DNA of 14,677 nt from an uncultured bacterium (GCA_946061355.1 CAMGRE010000036.1:1-14677); one strand, 5' to 3'. Positions 1 to 8,156 are shown, counted from the stretch's first letter. Numbers and translations are program-made. The notes: generated from the sequence alone by a model not told the origin.

Positions 1-67
1 ACTCACACCCATTTACCCATACCCACCTGATGTTTTACAATATTATTACGGAAAGTACAACTTAAAA

Positions 68-91
68 TTTTGTTAAGGTGACCTAACAAAA
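68..91 (-). terminator. Terminator-like hairpin after the last gene
   Basis: Fifteen bases past the last stop, the minus strand reads TTTTGTTAGG, TCA, then CCTTAACAAAA: a stem of ten base pairs with one bulged T and a three-base loop, followed by TTTT. It is AT-rich for an intrinsic terminator but is correctly placed to end the operon. The A run on the other side would also let it serve a convergent gene to the left. The rest of bases 1-106 shows no coding frame I can support. Confidence 0.5.
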
Positions 92-106
92 AAATATCAA
101 AGAAAG

Positions 107-1093
107 TCAGCCCGCGGCACGCCGGATCATATTGAACAAAAGCTCCCATTCCACCCGCAAATACTGCGTAAGACGGCGCCATGCAAACGGCACGCGTTTT
201 GCTCTTCCCTCATCGGAACAGGCAAGTTTAAGTCCCTTCCACAGCCCCTTCGCGTAGATCCCGCCAAATCCTTTGCGCAGGAAAAACAGGTACTTGATCA
301 GGAACCCCATGATCAGAAAAGGAAGATTGATGAGAATCTGTAGCGGCGGCATGTTTTTGCCGATCAGATACACACTGTTGCGTGAGGATAACCTGACTTT
401 GAACGCATTGTACCTGGAACCGGAGAACGCACTGCCGGCATGATGAACTACCGCCCTCGGTTCAAAACGGTTCCGATAGCCGTACAGTCTTGCCCGATAG
501 CCGAGATCCATGTCCTCCAGATAGGCAAAATGGGTTTCATCAAAAAGTCCTATCCGTTCCAGAATCTCCCTTCGGTAGATGGCCGCACCCGCACATGCGG
601 AAAAAACATCACAAGGCCGCATATAATGTGAGGCCGGCTTTCCTTTGCCTCTCGCGAATGCCCAGCCAAGTGCACAGTAAAAGTCACCCGCCGTATCCAC
701 CCGGTCAGGCTCCTGCATGGAGACCATTTTGGCTCCCACTGAAAAAAATCCTGCATTTTCAGAAATCGCCTCTGTCATAAAAGAAACGAACCTGTCTTCC
801 ACTGTCGTATCGTTGTTTAAAAGGAGGACGAACGGCGTGTCCGATGCAAGGATTCCTGCATTTACAGCGGCACAAAAGCCTTTGTTCTCCGCAAAAGTGA
901 TCAGCTTCACCTGCGGAAAATGCTCCCTGAGATATTCCACACTCCCGTCATCCGATCCGTTATCCACCACCGTCACACAGAACGGCGCTGTCCCGTCCTG
1001 TTCAGCCGGCTCACTGGCAAAAAGCGAGGTGAGGCAGGGCTCCAAATACTTCTTTCCGTTATAATTTGGTATGATCACTGTCGTCTGTGCCAT
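107..1093 (-). CDS. Family 2 glycosyltransferase, rhamnosyltransferase-like (WbbL type)
   Basis: A 328-residue glycosyltransferase of the WbbL/rhamnosyltransferase-like GT2 group. Motifs: VIIPNYNG (6-13), VTVVDNGSDDGS (40-51), ENKGFCAAVNAG (69-80), metal-binding LLLNNDTTVE (90-99), SACAGAAIYRRE (165-176), the acidic catalytic region AYLEDMDLGYRARL (190-203) and VVHHAGSAF (215-223). A hydrophobic segment (about 250-273) followed by basic residues probably anchors the C-terminus at the membrane. It starts 19 bases inside the end of the preceding gene, with GGGGA seven bases upstream, so translation is probably coupled. It is the last gene before a terminator-like hairpin. Rhamnose transfer is typical of the closest motif pattern, but galactofuranose and other donors occur in relatives. 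Confidence 0.92.
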   Translation of the reverse strand: MAQTTVIIPNYNGKKYLEPCLTSLFASEPAEQDGTAPFCVTVVDNGSDDGSVEYLREHFPQVKLITFAENKGFCAAVNAGILASDTPFVLLLNNDTTVEDRFVSFMTEAISENAGFFSVGAKMVSMQEPDRVDTAGDFYCALGWAFARGKGKPASHYMRPCDVFSACAGAAIYRREILERIGLFDETHFAYLEDMDLGYRARLYGYRNRFEPRAVVHHAGSAFSGSRYNAFKVRLSSRNSVYLIGKNMPPLQILINLPFLIMGFLIKYLFFLRKGFGGIYAKGLWKGLKLACSDEGRAKRVPFAWRRLTQYLRVEWELLFNMIRRAAG

Positions 1094-2403
1094 CTTCCAT
1101 TCCCCGATTTTCCGTTTTCAGGCTGCCAAAAAGGATCCCATAGAATGCGACAGCCCTTCCCCGCCACCACTTTGCCAAACAAAAGCGCCGCCCGCACAGG
1201 ATCCGTTTCCCTGTGACTGATATCTTTCCACAGACTGTCAAACTGCGGATTAACACTGATACACCGGAAATCCGCTGCGGCCACATCCTGCGTCAGGACC
1301 GCCCGGTTCATATATCCGCTGTAATACTGCGGAAGTCCCTCATAAAGAATTGAGCCGTCTTCCCGGTAAGCGCCGCCCGCGATCCTGCCCCTTTTCAGAA
1401 TCCTGCCGGCCACGGCAGCCAGATCCTTACGCTGCTTAAAAATATCACCCTCATATTCCACACGGTAAAACCCAAGATGGTTCGTGTGAGACACATTCGC
1501 GCTCCAGCCTCTGTTGCTGCAGAAATCTTCAAGCGCCCGCCTGCCCGCCTCATACGCATACATCTTGCTCTGAGGATTCTCCGCCGTAGAGCCGGCATGA
1601 CAACGCCAGTGATACAGGATCTCCGGCACATGGACGATCCTGTCCGTCTCCTCCCAAAGTGCATCCACGGCTCTTAAGAAAATATCATAATCCTGCGCCC
1701 CGTCATACTCCCTGCGGAATCCAAGGCGTTTCATCAAAGACATCTCCATCATCGTAAAATGACAGATGTAATTATTCGACAAAAACAAATCAAGGTTAAA
1801 CTTTTCTTTGTGGTGTGGCTCATAGAAATGCTTCATCTCATTGTCGCACTTGTCCTCATCGGAATAGAGCATTGCCGGAAATTTCCCTATGGCAGTCTCT
1901 GCCCGTTCCAATGCGTTCATCATCACATACAGCGCGTGCGGCTCCAACACATCATCATGATCCAAAAGTCCCACATAATCCCCTGTCGCCTCGGCAAGCG
2001 CCTCGTTGGTGTTGCAGGATATACCTCTGTTTTCCTTTAGTTTCAGATAACGGATCCGACTGTCCTTACAGTATTCCATCTCGCACTTCAATTTATCCGA
2101 AGGGCTTGCATCTGCGATGATCAGTTCCCAGTTTTGATAAGCCTGTGCTATCACAGAGTCGACCATCTGGCGGAAGAATACGGGGTTCGTCTCATAGGCA
2201 GGCACCAGAATGCTGATCTTAAACGGATGCTTCCAGATGCGCCCTCGCATTCTGTCAAGTTCCTCCTGCGAAGGTGTCCTTCCGGTATACTCCGTATCAT
2301 GATTTCCGATCCGTTCTGCAGCCGCATACCATGCAGCTTTCAAGCCGTTCTTTTTGAAATAGTAGTATGCTTTTTTCAGATTACTCACTGTAAGGACTGC
2401 CAT
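1075..2403 (-). CDS. Family 2 glycosyltransferase, single domain with C-terminal extension
   Basis: A 442-residue cytoplasmic glycosyltransferase. The GT2 domain begins at residue 62 (KISILVPAYET) and shows ENRGISCNTNEA (124-135), the metal-binding LLDHDD (146-151), LYSDEDK (179-185), YDGAQDYD catalytic region (233-240) and LYHWRCH (263-269). It closely parallels domain 1 of the tandem enzyme at 8152-6107, including the NNYICHF segment. The two may share ancestry or donor type. The last 130 residues lack a second GT2 domain and have no motif I recognise; they include a sugar-nucleotide-independent looking stretch with Asp and Tyr residues and a basic end. AGGAG six bases before the ATG supports this start. 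It is the first gene after the 111-base hairpin gap and overlaps the next gene by 19 bases. Specificity is unknown. Confidence 0.92.
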   Translation of the reverse strand: MAVLTVSNLKKAYYYFKKNGLKAAWYAAAERIGNHDTEYTGRTPSQEELDRMRGRIWKHPFKISILVPAYETNPVFFRQMVDSVIAQAYQNWELIIADASPSDKLKCEMEYCKDSRIRYLKLKENRGISCNTNEALAEATGDYVGLLDHDDVLEPHALYVMMNALERAETAIGKFPAMLYSDEDKCDNEMKHFYEPHHKEKFNLDLFLSNNYICHFTMMEMSLMKRLGFRREYDGAQDYDIFLRAVDALWEETDRIVHVPEILYHWRCHAGSTAENPQSKMYAYEAGRRALEDFCSNRGWSANVSHTNHLGFYRVEYEGDIFKQRKDLAAVAGRILKRGRIAGGAYREDGSILYEGLPQYYSGYMNRAVLTQDVAAADFRCISVNPQFDSLWKDISHRETDPVRAALLFGKVVAGKGCRILWDPFWQPENGKSGNGRWHRRQ

Positions 2404-2514
2404 TTCGGTCTCCTACCCACTGTGTAAAAAATAGACTCTGCAATGCAGACTGCAGAATCTATTTTTAGCGTTTCGTTCTTCAATACAAATCGTAGCCGCA
2501 AAGGTACCAACCGG
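2404..2514 (-). terminator. Intra-operon gap with terminator-like hairpin (stem 2427-2441 / 2452-2466)
   Basis: The longest non-coding stretch between genes. The minus-strand transcript would form a 15-base-pair stem with one mismatch and a 10-base loop, AAAAATAGATTCTGC pairing with GCAGAGTCTATTTTT, preceded by an A run and followed by a U run. This is the form of a bidirectional intrinsic terminator, although its GC core is short. The next start codon is only about 23 bases away, so there is no normal promoter space after it. Partial read-through, attenuation or RNA processing is more likely than full termination. A weak promoter-like pair, TTGAAG (2478-2483) and TAGATT (2456-2461) spaced 16 bases, overlaps the hairpin but is not convincing. 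Confidence 0.55.
2410..2414 (-). promoter_or_regulatory. Ribosome binding site for the glycosyltransferase at 2403
   Basis: AGGAG six bases before the ATG. It sits only about a dozen bases beyond the hairpin at 2427-2466, so folding of that hairpin need not mask it. Confidence 0.7.
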
Positions 2515-3189
2515 TTAGAAGTTTACTTCTCCGTCATGCTCTAACAGGGATACACCCGTAACGCCCTGCAGCGCTTTCAATGATTTTAACATTTCTGCGG
2601 GTTCCTTTACCCTGCACTCGATCACAAAATCAGCGCCCGCAACGGAAGCATTTCTGGATTTCACGGAAGGCTTTTTGCAACTCTGTTTCACAATCGCAAG
2701 AATCTCCGGCTCTTTGTCCAGGGAATCACAGTTCACCACAAGGATCATGGCTGCATTTCCCACAGGCGTCAGTTCCAGTCCGAACAGACCGATCGTCACA
2801 ATCAGAGATGCGATGATCGCGATCTCATAGATCCCGGCACCGCATATAATACCGACACTGATCGACCAGAACAGGAAGACCAGATCCTTTGGATCCTTCA
2901 CTGCGGTACGAAAACGCACGATAGACAGCGCACCCACCATACCGAGGGAGATCGCCAGATTCGACTGCATTGCCAGAATGATGCTCGCCGTGATCACAGC
3001 GATTGCCGCCAGCGATACATTGAATGTCTTATTGTAAAAGGTTTTCCTGGTGGACAGATAATATACCAGGAAGATGTACAGTGCAATGACGATCGTGATC
3101 CCCAATGTCACACATACGGTCGTTGTGGTGATGTTGCTTCCCGTGAAGCTCTCCAACACCGATTTCTTAATAATATCCTTAAAACTCAT
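2515..3189 (-). CDS. DUF4956 membrane protein, partner of the VTC-domain protein
   Basis: A 224-residue membrane protein of unknown function. Hydrophobic spans lie at about 24-45, 58-78, 107-122 and 124-141, possibly with another near 80-92. The conserved family stretch GMVGALSIVRFRTAVKDPKD (83-102) is followed by a soluble C-terminal domain of about 80 residues (about 145-224) with a beta-alpha-beta look. Translation appears coupled to the VTC gene: the ATG overlaps its TGA stop by 4 bases, and AGGAGG at 3199-3204, inside the VTC coding end, lies nine bases upstream. By analogy with the yeast VTC complex, where membrane helices carry the growing polyphosphate, this protein may form the membrane component of a polyphosphate synthase. 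That role is inference. The gene is followed by the longest gap in the operon. Confidence 0.85.
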   Translation of the reverse strand: MSFKDIIKKSVLESFTGSNITTTTVCVTLGITIVIALYIFLVYYLSTRKTFYNKTFNVSLAAIAVITASIILAMQSNLAISLGMVGALSIVRFRTAVKDPKDLVFLFWSISVGIICGAGIYEIAIIASLIVTIGLFGLELTPVGNAAMILVVNCDSLDKEPEILAIVKQSCKKPSVKSRNASVAGADFVIECRVKEPAEMLKSLKALQGVTGVSLLEHDGEVNF

Positions 3190-3923
3190 CTCTTTCTACC
3201 TCCTGCGCACGGAACTGAATATCTTCTGCATAAATAATACTTGGAAAAGCTTGTCTGTTGTAATTTTCCTGTCTCGAGATTTTCCTTGATAAACGCAGGC
3301 AGGTACTCATCAAACTTCACTTCCAACAGCTGCGCTCCAGTGGCCAGCACCGGATAGCGCAGCGTATCTTTTTCAAAAAAGCGCTGTACCTCCATGGAGG
3401 AGGACAGGTTGCGGTCAAAGGTAATCCGCACATTTCCGTTCTGATAGACAAACGGGATCCTCTCGTACTCGACGATTGTCTTCGCCCGCATCCCCTTTGT
3501 CATCATCAGCACCAGAAACTGTTTCAGTACATCCGGGCAATCCGCGGCCTCCGGTGTATCCATGGGAAGAGGGATTCCCTTCAGGAGCATATCGCACTGC
3601 TCTCTCGTCAGCTTTGCCGACTCCTTGCAGGTCATGCCGTTCTTCTTGCTCTTGCGCTCGAGACGGATCTGTTCATCCGACACGTTGTAGATGCGGATCC
3701 TGTATTTGGAACGCTCATTGACGCCCGACTCATTCTCGCGGAAACAGGTATCCCGGTAATCGTCGAAATACACGCTCCGGATCCAGTAACTTCCCTCCGC
3801 CGCAACATGCGGATCCATCGGGATCAGCCCCTTCAGCCGATAAAACAGCTCTGCTCTCTGCCGCTCATCGATCAGGAATTTGTACTCGTGACGGTAAGCC
3901 CTTTCTTCTTTCAAATCGCTCAT
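3186..3923 (-). CDS. VTC-domain polyphosphate polymerase-like protein
   Basis: A 245-residue protein matching the catalytic tunnel domain of the yeast vacuolar transporter chaperone Vtc4, which makes polyphosphate from ATP. It belongs to the CYTH/triphosphate-tunnel superfamily. Expected strand motifs occur in order: RHEYKF (11-16), SVYFDD (50-55), KYRIRIY (73-79), LERKSKKNG (88-96), AKLT (103-106), VEYER (151-155), VRITFDR (165-171), LEVKFDEYLP (200-209) and SKYYLCR (227-233). The alternating basic residues (R11, K15, R75, R77, K91, R155, R167, K203) and E201 are those expected to line the phosphate tunnel, so the protein looks active. Unlike yeast Vtc4 it has no SPX domain and no membrane anchor. 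The next gene, overlapping by 4 bases, encodes a membrane protein of the DUF4956 family that often partners bacterial VTC proteins. What it makes in this glycan operon is unknown. Confidence 0.88.
   Translation of the reverse strand: MSDLKEERAYRHEYKFLIDERQRAELFYRLKGLIPMDPHVAAEGSYWIRSVYFDDYRDTCFRENESGVNERSKYRIRIYNVSDEQIRLERKSKKNGMTCKESAKLTREQCDMLLKGIPLPMDTPEAADCPDVLKQFLVLMMTKGMRAKTIVEYERIPFVYQNGNVRITFDRNLSSSMEVQRFFEKDTLRYPVLATGAQLLEVKFDEYLPAFIKENLETGKLQQTSFSKYYLCRRYSVPCAGGRKR
3199..3204 (-). promoter_or_regulatory. Ribosome binding site for the DUF4956 gene, inside the VTC gene
   Basis: A perfect AGGAGG within the last codons of the VTC-domain gene, nine bases before the DUF4956 ATG. Together with the 4-base ATGA overlap it indicates coupled translation, as expected for two subunits made in fixed ratio. 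Confidence 0.75.
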
Positions 3924-3928
3924 ACTGC

Positions 3929-4360
3929 TTATTCGCCCTTTTTCTCCAAAAAAATCTTTCTCGTTATGAAATTATATACCATAACCACTGCGGTAGCAAC
4001 CACTTTCCCGCCTGTCTCCGCCAGCCCCCTGCCGATCAGCTGCTGCAAAAGCGGAACATGATTGTAGATTCCGTCCAGACAGATGAAGATCACCAGGGAA
4101 TTGATCCCCAGCCCGATCACGCTCAGAACAGTGAAGATCACAAACTCCACGCGCTTATCCGCATCTTCCTTTCTCTCAAACACATATTTCATGCTCATCA
4201 CATAGTTAAACACGAGAGAAACCGTAAAGCTGATACAATTGGCGATCAGATAATAAATGTGAAAAACACTGCTCAGCACCGTAAAGACACCCAGATCGAT
4301 AAAGAAGGCGGTAAATCCAACGACACCGAATTTCAGTATCTGATTGATCAGTTTTTTCAT
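3929..4360 (-). CDS. GtrA-family membrane protein
   Basis: A 143-residue integral membrane protein with four hydrophobic spans near residues 8-27, 32-52, 71-93 and 116-133, and a charged cytoplasmic loop between spans two and three (RKEDADKR). The N-terminal KFGVVGFTAFFIDLGVF, the FNYVMSMKYVF segment after span two and the NFITRKIFLEKK ending are typical of GtrA/DPMS-like proteins. Family members are proposed to flip polyprenyl-phosphate-linked sugars, classically undecaprenyl-phosphate-glucose during O-antigen glucosylation. The partner expected to make that donor, a GtrB-type glucosyltransferase, is not in the window. Placement four bases after phosphoglucomutase fits a glucose side-branch pathway. 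Only a weak GGGAA site lies upstream of the start. The family call is strong; the transported sugar is inferred. Confidence 0.9.
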   Translation of the reverse strand: MKKLINQILKFGVVGFTAFFIDLGVFTVLSSVFHIYYLIANCISFTVSLVFNYVMSMKYVFERKEDADKRVEFVIFTVLSVIGLGINSLVIFICLDGIYNHVPLLQQLIGRGLAETGGKVVATAVVMVYNFITRKIFLEKKGE

Positions 4361-4364
4361 GATA

Positions 4365-6092
4365 CTATTTTCCCAACTTTTCCTTTAATGCTGCAGTGAG
4401 CGCTTCCACCTTAGCCTCGGCATCCGCAAGATCCGTTCCCTTGACGCCCATGTAGAATTTGATCTTGGGCTCTGTTCCGGAAGGTCTTGCGCAACACCAG
4501 GAGTCATTTGTTAAATCAAAATATAATACATTGGATTCCGGAAGCCCCGTAGCTGTCTCCTCACCGGTCTCCATATTCTGAACCTTGCCGCTCTTGTAAT
4601 CTCTCAGAGAGGTCACCTTGAGATCACCGAATTCCTTCGGCGGGTTGCTTCTGAGCTGATCCATGATCTCTGCGATCTGTCTGGAACCATCGATTCCCTT
4701 CAGCGTGATCGCATACTGGCTTTCCTTATAATAGCCGTATTTTTCATACAGCTTCACCATCTGATCCCAGAGCGTGATGCCATTCTTCTTGCACCATGCA
4801 GCCGCCTCGCACAGGCACATCACTGCGACTACGGCATCCTTATCTCTCGCATGCGTTCCCGCAAGACAGCCGTAGCTCTCCTCCAGACCGAACACATAGT
4901 TGTTACTTCCACTCTCCTCAAACCATTTGATCTGCTCGCCGATATACTTAAAGCCTGTCAGCACCTCGATACATTTCACGTGGTAATCGTCCGAGATCGC
5001 CTTTGCCATGTTGGTCGTCACAATGGTGGTTACCAGCGCCGGATTCTCCGGCATGGTCTTTGTCGCAGTACGCTCTCTGAGAATGTACTCTGCGATCAGC
5101 ATGCCTGACATATTGCCGGTAAAGGACACATACTCGCCGGTCTTTGTATCCTTTGCATAGATCCCCAGACGATCCGCATCCGGGTCGGTTGCCAGCACGA
5201 TGTCGGCATCTTTTTCCTTCGCAAGCTTCAGTGCCAGTGCAAATGCCTTGGGATCCTCGGGATTCGGATATTCCAGTGTCGTGAATTTCGGATCCGGGAG
5301 CTCCTGCTCGGGCACCACGTAAACATGCTTGAAACCGAGTTCGGAAAGAATCCTTCTGACCGGAACATTACCCGTGCCGTGGAACGGTGTGTATACGATC
5401 CTGATATCGTCAGCCATCTCCTTGATCACTTCGGGATGGATGATCTGCTTCTTCAGTTCTGCCATGTACGCATCATCAATCTCTTTGCCGATGACGATAT
5501 AGAGTCCGGCCTTCTTAGCCTCCTCCTTGTCCATGGTCTTCACATCATGATAATCCGTCACGGCGTTTACCTCGCCGATGATCTCTTTGTCCTTGGGTGC
5601 CGTCACCTGTGCGCCGTCCTCCCAGTATACCTTGTATCCGTTGTATTCCGGAGGGTTATGGCTGGCCGTCACCACGATACCGGAGATACAGCCGAGCTTG
5701 CGCAGCGCAAAGGAAAGCTCCGGTGTCGGGCGGAGTGCATCAAAAACATACGCCTTGATCCCGTTAGCAGCCATACAAAGTGCAGCCTCATCGGCAAACT
5801 CGGGAGACATCAGTCTTGAATCATATGCGATCGCGATCCCCTTCTCCTTGCCGCCCTTTTTCAAAATATAATTTGCAAGTCCCTGTGTTGCCTTTCTCAC
5901 CGTATAGATATTCATGCGGTTCGTACCGGCGCCGATCACGCCCCGCAGTCCCCCCGTACCGAACTCCAGATCACGGTAAAAACGATCCTCCACTTCTTTC
6001 TCATCATTTCTGATCGCGAGCAGTTCCTGCTTGGTCGCATCGTCAAAATAAGAATCCTCCAGCCAGAACTTAAACGTCTCCTGATAACTCAT
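4365..6092 (-). CDS. pgcA: Alpha-phosphoglucomutase (PgcA-like)
   Basis: Cytosolic enzyme interconverting glucose 6-phosphate and glucose 1-phosphate, the entry to UDP-glucose or other nucleotide sugars. All alpha-D-phosphohexomutase motifs are present in 575 residues: phosphoserine loop TASHNP (142-147, catalytic S144), metal loop DPDADR (303-308), sugar-specificity loop EESYG (404-408) and phosphate-binding RPSGTEPK (536-543). Length agrees with the Bacillus PgcA type. A longer frame opens at 6110, but AGGAGG (6100-6105) lies seven bases before the ATG at 6092, which makes 6092 the real start. This leaves 14 bases after the preceding stop. Its place inside a glycan operon suggests a dedicated supply of glucose 1-phosphate. 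Related enzymes also act on mannose or pentose phosphates, so phosphomannomutase or phosphopentomutase side activity is possible. Confidence 0.95.
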   Translation of the reverse strand: MSYQETFKFWLEDSYFDDATKQELLAIRNDEKEVEDRFYRDLEFGTGGLRGVIGAGTNRMNIYTVRKATQGLANYILKKGGKEKGIAIAYDSRLMSPEFADEAALCMAANGIKAYVFDALRPTPELSFALRKLGCISGIVVTASHNPPEYNGYKVYWEDGAQVTAPKDKEIIGEVNAVTDYHDVKTMDKEEAKKAGLYIVIGKEIDDAYMAELKKQIIHPEVIKEMADDIRIVYTPFHGTGNVPVRRILSELGFKHVYVVPEQELPDPKFTTLEYPNPEDPKAFALALKLAKEKDADIVLATDPDADRLGIYAKDTKTGEYVSFTGNMSGMLIAEYILRERTATKTMPENPALVTTIVTTNMAKAISDDYHVKCIEVLTGFKYIGEQIKWFEESGSNNYVFGLEESYGCLAGTHARDKDAVVAVMCLCEAAAWCKKNGITLWDQMVKLYEKYGYYKESQYAITLKGIDGSRQIAEIMDQLRSNPPKEFGDLKVTSLRDYKSGKVQNMETGEETATGLPESNVLYFDLTNDSWCCARPSGTEPKIKFYMGVKGTDLADAEAKVEALTAALKEKLGK

Positions 6093-6099
6093 GGCAATA

Positions 6100-6105
6100 C
6101 CTCCT
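6100..6105 (-). promoter_or_regulatory. Ribosome binding site deciding the phosphoglucomutase start
   Basis: A perfect AGGAGG on the minus strand, seven bases before the ATG at 6092. It lies inside the six codons that would be added by starting at 6110, which shows that the shorter product is the real one. Confidence 0.85.
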
Positions 6106-6106
6106 G

Positions 6107-8152
6107 TCATTCTTTTATTTTTAATGAAAAATCACTTCTGTCCAACGAAAAATTGGGATTGTAATAGGGATCGCCCTTCTCGAGCACTTCCTTCCACTTC
6201 TCCCGGAATCTTGCGGATTCCTGATTATAACGCTCCGCCTTCTCATCCTTATCATCCAGTCCTCTCGATTTGGACTCAAAATGATACAGCTCCGCAAAAG
6301 GGGTAAAGACATTCAGCAGCCCTTTTTCCCGCAGTCTCAGACAAAAATCCACATCATTGAGCGCCACAGCAAAGCTCTCGTCCAGTCCGCCGAGTTCCCG
6401 GTACAGGCTCGTGCGCACCAGCAGGCACGCTCCGGTGACCGCAGACACATCCTGTGCATAACACAGTCGTCCCATGTAACCGACATTTTCAATATTCACA
6501 CGATAGTGAGTATGTCCCGCCGTCCGGTGGGCTCCGAGTCCCAACACAATACCGGCATGCTGGATCGTCTTGTCCTCATAGTAGAGTTTCGCTCCCACAG
6601 CACCCACATCCTCACGCTGCCCGTACATCAGGAGCTCCTCCATCCAGTCGGGCGTGATCACCTGGGTGTCGTTATTTAAGAGCAGTACAAACTCTCCTGT
6701 GGCATATTGTACACCAAAATTGTTGATTCTGGAATAGTTAAATTCCCCTTCATATGTCACAACACGGATCGCAGGGTGCTTTCCGATCTCTTCATAGTAA
6801 TCTTTGATCTCCTGTGTCGTGCTGTTGTTCTCCACCACGATGATCTCATAATTTTCATACGTGGACTTCTCCAGAATCGATGTAATGCACCTGCTCAGGT
6901 CCTCATAATGATCTTTGTTCGCAATCACGATCGAAATCTTCGGCTCGCCGGTAAGCTGATACCGGATGCGGAAGATCGTCTCAAACGCCCGCGTACTGGT
7001 GATCTCGAAGTTCTTCATGCCAAGGCGGCTCAAATGGTCCGCGATCGCGCCTCTGGCCGCATCGATGCAGTAAGTCTTGGCGCTGATCCCCGACGCAACG
7101 CTCGCCTTGTGGGATCTCCAGTAATACAAAAGCTTCGGCACATGAACCACTTTTTTTGCCCTGGTGGTCAGCCGCAGTATCATATCATGATCCTGACTGC
7201 CGTCAAACTGAGTCCGGAACAGTTCCGTCCCCTCCAGCAGTTCCCTTGCGAACACACTGAAATGACAGATATAGTTGTTGGCGCGCAGATTGTCGATCGC
7301 ATAATCCGGCTTGAAATGCAGCGTAATCATATTGTCGATATTGCCGTTTTTGAAAGTCGCCTCGTCACAGTAGATATAGTCCGCATCCTGTTCACAGATC
7401 ACCTTCATGTATTCGTACAGAACACACGGATGCAGAATATCGTCATGATCGAACAAACCGATATACTGCCCTGTCGCCATCTCATAGCAACGGTTCGTAT
7501 TTCCCGAGATACCTTCGTTCTTCTCAAGCCTCTTGTAGCGGATCCTGCCATCCTTCCGGATGTATTCCATACAGATCTGTTCCACATATCCATGCGCTAC
7601 ATCGGATCCGTCGGCCAGACACAGTTCCCACTTGTCATACGTCTGGGCGGTCACGGAATCGATCATCTCTGTCAGGAACTGCTTCGGCGTGTTATACAGG
7701 GGAACGAGGATACTGAACGTGATGTCCTTCGGAAATTTTGTATCTCTCATCTCCCGGATCTGCTCTGCGGTCGGAAAGCTTGCTTTTCCGTGCTGCTTCA
7801 TCGCCCGTTTCTCAATCATTTTGCTCTTAAGTTTGCGGACAATACCCTTGGGACTTCCCAGCCTTTTGATCCTGTCCTTCGTGCGGATCATCGCATGCAT
7901 CACACCGCGCAGCGGCTTGCTCGCCTTCCAGACCGGATTGTTCTTGATCCGCTTCAATTTAAAGTCAAGATCATCGGCACGTGCCTCGGCGTCGGCAAGC
8001 TTCCCTGCCAGCACATGGTTTTTCTCTTTTTCCTTTTCATATGCAGCCTTGTAATATTCCAGCCACTGCTCCGGCCGGTTCTGTGATTCCGACTGCAGCT
8101 CCTGTCCCGGCTGTTGATTGCTGTTATTACCCATACTATCCATACTACTCAT
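6107..8152 (-). CDS. Tandem-domain family 2 glycosyltransferase with N-terminal coiled coil
   Basis: A 681-residue bifunctional glycosyltransferase. A polar N-terminus is followed by a charged helical stretch (about 27-70) that looks like a coiled coil, then a basic segment (about 85-122) that could bind membrane. GT2 domain 1 spans about 144-375: FSILVPLYNT (146-155), NEGISGNTN (212-220), FDHDD (234-238), YCDEA (261-265) and LYYWRSH (342-348). GT2 domain 2 spans about 404-640: ISIVIANKD (406-414), IIVVENNS (437-444), LLLNNDT (490-496), VGAVGAKLYY (516-525), LNDVDF (598-603) and LYHFES (622-627). Both domains keep acidic metal-binding motifs, so both are probably active and may build an alternating linkage. 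GGTGGAG lies seven bases before the start, and only four bases separate the start from the preceding stop. In-frame Met4 and Met7 are alternative starts. Family is secure; sugar specificity is unknown. Confidence 0.93.
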   Translation of the reverse strand: MSSMDSMGNNSNQQPGQELQSESQNRPEQWLEYYKAAYEKEKEKNHVLAGKLADAEARADDLDFKLKRIKNNPVWKASKPLRGVMHAMIRTKDRIKRLGSPKGIVRKLKSKMIEKRAMKQHGKASFPTAEQIREMRDTKFPKDITFSILVPLYNTPKQFLTEMIDSVTAQTYDKWELCLADGSDVAHGYVEQICMEYIRKDGRIRYKRLEKNEGISGNTNRCYEMATGQYIGLFDHDDILHPCVLYEYMKVICEQDADYIYCDEATFKNGNIDNMITLHFKPDYAIDNLRANNYICHFSVFARELLEGTELFRTQFDGSQDHDMILRLTTRAKKVVHVPKLLYYWRSHKASVASGISAKTYCIDAARGAIADHLSRLGMKNFEITSTRAFETIFRIRYQLTGEPKISIVIANKDHYEDLSRCITSILEKSTYENYEIIVVENNSTTQEIKDYYEEIGKHPAIRVVTYEGEFNYSRINNFGVQYATGEFVLLLNNDTQVITPDWMEELLMYGQREDVGAVGAKLYYEDKTIQHAGIVLGLGAHRTAGHTHYRVNIENVGYMGRLCYAQDVSAVTGACLLVRTSLYRELGGLDESFAVALNDVDFCLRLREKGLLNVFTPFAELYHFESKSRGLDDKDEKAERYNQESARFREKWKEVLEKGDPYYNPNFSLDRSDFSLKIKE

Positions 8153-8156
8153 AAAA

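Noticed and set aside
1..106. Possible small gene or promoter left of the last glycosyltransferase
   Set aside because: No frame with a start, ribosome binding site and useful length was found. The only structure is the hairpin at 68-91.
6093..6110. Start of phosphoglucomutase at 6110, six codons earlier
   Set aside because: These codons contain the AGGAGG that correctly serves the ATG at 6092, and the added residues (MTGGIA) are not part of the family N-terminus.
6707..8086. Plus-strand open frame of 459 codons opposite the tandem glycosyltransferase
   Set aside because: It lies wholly antisense to a gene with two intact GT2 domains, has no ribosome binding site or recognisable domain, and its His/Arg/Ile-rich composition is what codon bias on the other strand produces.
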